A DNA stretch of 64,000 nucleotides from JAEUHM01 sp964538625. GTDB taxonomy: Bacteria; Verrucomicrobiota; Verrucomicrobiia; Verrucomicrobiales; Verrucomicrobiaceae. The stretch covers positions 3,267 to 67,266 of the forward strand of contig CAZIGH010000027.1 in the NCBI GenBank assembly GCA_964538625.1, read 5' to 3'. Shown here piece by piece: positions 62,699-64,000 of this stretch (position 1 is the stretch's first letter; each line of letters begins with the position of its first letter). Below the pieces are notes generated by a model that saw only the letters and a program-made list of their open reading frames with translations, was not told the origin of the DNA and ran no database searches. The translations under genes and the position numbers were made by a program.

Positions 62699-62923
62699 AT
62701 GCCTACCTACATCTACGAAACCATCCCCCAGTCCGAAAACGAGTCCCCCACCCGCTTCGAGGTCAAGCAAAGCATGACCGAAAAACCCCTCACCACCCAT
62801 CCCCAAACCGGTGCCCCAGTGCGGCGCATCATCTCTGGCGGCACCGGCGTCATGGGTAGCACCTCCAGCAGACCCGCCTCAGCCGCAGGCCCCAGCTGCG
62901 GCAGCGGATGCGGCTGCCACTAG
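62699..62923 (+). CDS. FmdB-like small protein lacking the zinc-ribbon cysteines
   Basis: 74 residues from the ATG at 62699. The frame follows FmdB_zn_ribbon proteins closely: MPTYIYETIPQSENESPTRFEVKQSMTEKPLTTHPQTGAPVRRIISGGTGVMG. The two zinc-binding C-x-x-C pairs, normally at YRCEACG and CPECG, are replaced (YETIPQS, HPQTG). A few cysteines appear only at the C-terminus (GPSCGSGCGCH). I infer a divergent zinc-independent member, or a metal site reorganised at the C-terminus. Short length and position before a decayed region leave some doubt. Confidence 0.75.
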   Translation: MPTYIYETIPQSENESPTRFEVKQSMTEKPLTTHPQTGAPVRRIISGGTGVMGSTSSRPASAAGPSCGSGCGCH

Positions 62924-62943
62924 CCAGGCCTAGTCATCAAAAA

Positions 62944-63042
62944 GTAGCGACAAGCAGCGACAGCCCGCAGTAGCAAGGCGAGCACCGCTCTGAAAAGACC
63001 GATTACACTGATGAATGCTCTACCCCCTTTCAAAAAAGCCCA
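62944..63042. repeat. Second copy of the dispersed repeat of 36198-36295
   Basis: Shares blocks with the first copy: GTAGCGA, AGCCCGCAGT(A/G)GCAAGGCG, TGATGAATGCTC against GGTGAATGCTC, CTTTCAAAA and AAGCCCA. The pairing arms are partly degraded: GCCCGC...GCGAGC has one mismatch. The copy is older or more diverged. Confidence 0.6.
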
Positions 63043-63217
63043 TCACCGACAGGTCAAGACAGCAGAAAAATCACCGCCTATTACACATGGTGCAGGTTTA
63101 CCGCCAATCCTGGACCCATCCATTACTCATACCTCCTGACCAATCCAACAGGAAACACGAACCCGTTCCCCCTCAAAACCCACCGCAACCTCCCGTCTTC
63201 CCGCAATCCAGACTCAG

Positions 63218-63331
63218 TCAGTGCAGGAAGAACCGCCTGCCATCGTCAAGCATGTCCTTGAGGCGGATCCTCTGAGCCATGACGTGGTAGTAAGCCCTTC
63301 CAGATTGGCTACGAACGCTGCGCACCACGCC
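63218..63331 (-). pseudogene. Remnant of a Y1/REP-associated tyrosine transposase (RAYT)
   Basis: The reading GVVRSVRSQSGRAYYHVMAQ, then RIRLKDMLDDGRRFFLH and a stop, resembles the N-terminal YHV...R...D..RRFFL segment of RAYT proteins. The downstream HUH-catalytic part cannot be read. Adjacent REP-like repeats support the interpretation. Low to moderate confidence because it is a fragment. Confidence 0.4.
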
Positions 63332-63735
63332 CTAAATCCAACGGCAACCAATAACTTGTCGATCCGTTGCACCCTGACCACCTTTGCCCCGCCGATTCCC
63401 CCTGGCCATCCCATGATAGAAGGCACCTGGAAACTCAACACGCATCGACCCAGGCATAGGCCGAGAGGAAGTAGGTGATATGTAAAATCCATCAAGAAAT
63501 GCACACTAGTACCTGTTCCGCAGCGTGATCTGAGCAATGCCAGACCAGACATTGAAGTCTGATCTGGGATGGGATTGGTCAGTCAGGCTGCGCTCAGGGT
63601 GTGGGGTCTGGGGAGAGGGGTTCTTCTTGGTCCGCCGCATGATCTTTGGGCGATACTTCCCGCCTATGAAGACTCGATCCAAATCCAAGCAGATCTCAGC
63701 GCCCTTACAGGTTGCTGCTGACCCCATGTTTCCCC

Positions 63736-64000
63736 GTGGAGAACCAAAACCACGCCATCATCTCCTCCCACACCTACACCCTGGATGGCGCAGGCAAACG
63801 CACCGCCGCTGATCGCGAAGACGGCACCCGCTGGGACTACGGCTACAACGACCGTGGAGAAGTCACCAGCGCCGTACATGTCAATGCAGCCAACCAAGCT
63901 CTGCCCGGACGCAGCTTTGGATATGAGTTCGACGACATAGGCAACCGGTTAACCGCCACCACCACCGCACTCAACGGCGGCGTGCAAACCACCAGCTACA
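63736..64000 (+). CDS. Partial RHS/YD-repeat protein running off the right edge
   Basis: An open frame from a possible GTG at 63736 (open back to 63670) reads VENQNHAIISSHTYTLDGAG, then KRTAADREDGTRWDYGYNDRGEV, then RSFGYEFDDIGNRLTATTTAL. These are YD-type repeats (TYxLDGAGxR, YGYNDRGE, YEFDDIGNR) of RHS toxins and wall-associated proteins. The N-terminal part is missing and the gene continues past the window, so it may be a 5'-truncated fragment. The codon use looks ordinary for the genome. Confidence 0.75.
   Translation, partial: MENQNHAIISSHTYTLDGAGKRTAADREDGTRWDYGYNDRGEVTSAVHVNAANQALPGRSFGYEFDDIGNRLTATTTALNGGVQTTSY

Larger units (their letters stand above)
62924..63669. other. Decayed non-coding region with repeat and transposase traces
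   Basis: No intact gene of note. It contains the second copy of the dispersed repeat (62944-63042), a remnant like a REP-associated tyrosine transposase (63218-63331, minus) and an 11-bp imperfect hairpin at 63540-63567 (CCAGACCAGAC / GTCTGATCTGG, loop ATTGAA). The rest shows stops in all frames. It leads into a partial RHS gene. Confidence 0.55.

Noticed and set aside
61215..62777. A 520-residue plus-strand frame over the NtrC-type gene
   Set aside because: Arginine/histidine-rich composition and full overlap with a certain gene on the other strand.
63667..63810. Short protein starting MKTRSKSKQISAPLQV before the RHS frame
   Set aside because: I recognise no family, it is only about 48 residues, and it overlaps the RHS frame in another reading frame; it may be a leftover of a mobile element but cannot be supported.

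Overview
The window is about 60% GC and densely coded on both strands. Its contents point to a Verrucomicrobiota bacterium, probably Verrucomicrobiaceae or Prosthecobacter-like. The indicators are a four-gene Verru_Chthon pseudopilin cassette, a giant PVC-type membrane-bound dehydrogenase fused to ThuA domains, a sialate O-acetylesterase, a PEP-CTERM beta-strand-repeat protein, tandem ExbD genes with a von Willebrand A (VWA) protein, and many secreted proteins with cleavable signals. No CRISPR array, phage or intact insertion sequence was seen.

Layout. 1-5 kb: the end of recQ faces a three-gene minus-strand run of prenyltransferase-like protein, dinB and a Card1/Can2-like CARF protein with a degraded nuclease site. 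5-9.5 kb: tRNA-Ala(GGC), carA, an FHA protein, purA and a YHYH protein. 9.5-16 kb: a two-gene membrane unit, a methyltransferase, a BatA/VWA protein and a PEP-CTERM protein. 15.8-20.7 kb: a HAD phosphatase follows infC, which appears to start at a rare AUA or AUU codon; an LptA-like protein, an FG-GAP protein and a Nif3-like protein follow. 20.7-27.6 kb: pseudopilins D-B-C-A, arranged like GspH-I-J-K, then two related secreted proteins. 27.8-35.2 kb: OB-fold protein, large TPR protein, unknown protein, ExbB, ExbD, ExbD, and a VWA protein anchored by a TonB-like helix.

35.3-48.2 kb: a P-loop protein, a 165-bp inverted-repeat element, sialate esterase, the 1621-residue ThuA/dehydrogenase/cytochrome c/ThuA protein, a Uma2 gene broken by one stop, a PEP-hydrolase-family protein, a dihydrouridine synthase, an Ig-domain protein and a nucleotidyltransferase toxin-antitoxin-like pair. 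48.3-62.9 kb: dnaE, a GT39-like protein, holA, nrdR and folA (divergent), rpoD behind a sigma-54-type promoter, an MsbA-like ABC exporter, an ECF sigma factor, an NtrC-type regulator and a cysteine-less FmdB-like protein. 62.9-64 kb is decayed: a second copy of the dispersed repeat, a remnant resembling a REP-associated transposase, and a partial RHS protein running off the edge.

How the genes fit together. Replication and repair genes (recQ, dinB, dnaE, holA) and nucleotide supply genes (carA, purA, folA, nrdR) form the housekeeping part. Two envelope modules dominate the accessory part: a type II-secretion-tip-like cassette and a proton-driven ExbBD/VWA machine. They are transcribed divergently from a 178-bp gap. 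Three regulators (RpoD, ECF sigma, NtrC-like) lie within 6 kb, and the rpoD promoter suggests a link between the sigma-54 and sigma-70 circuits.
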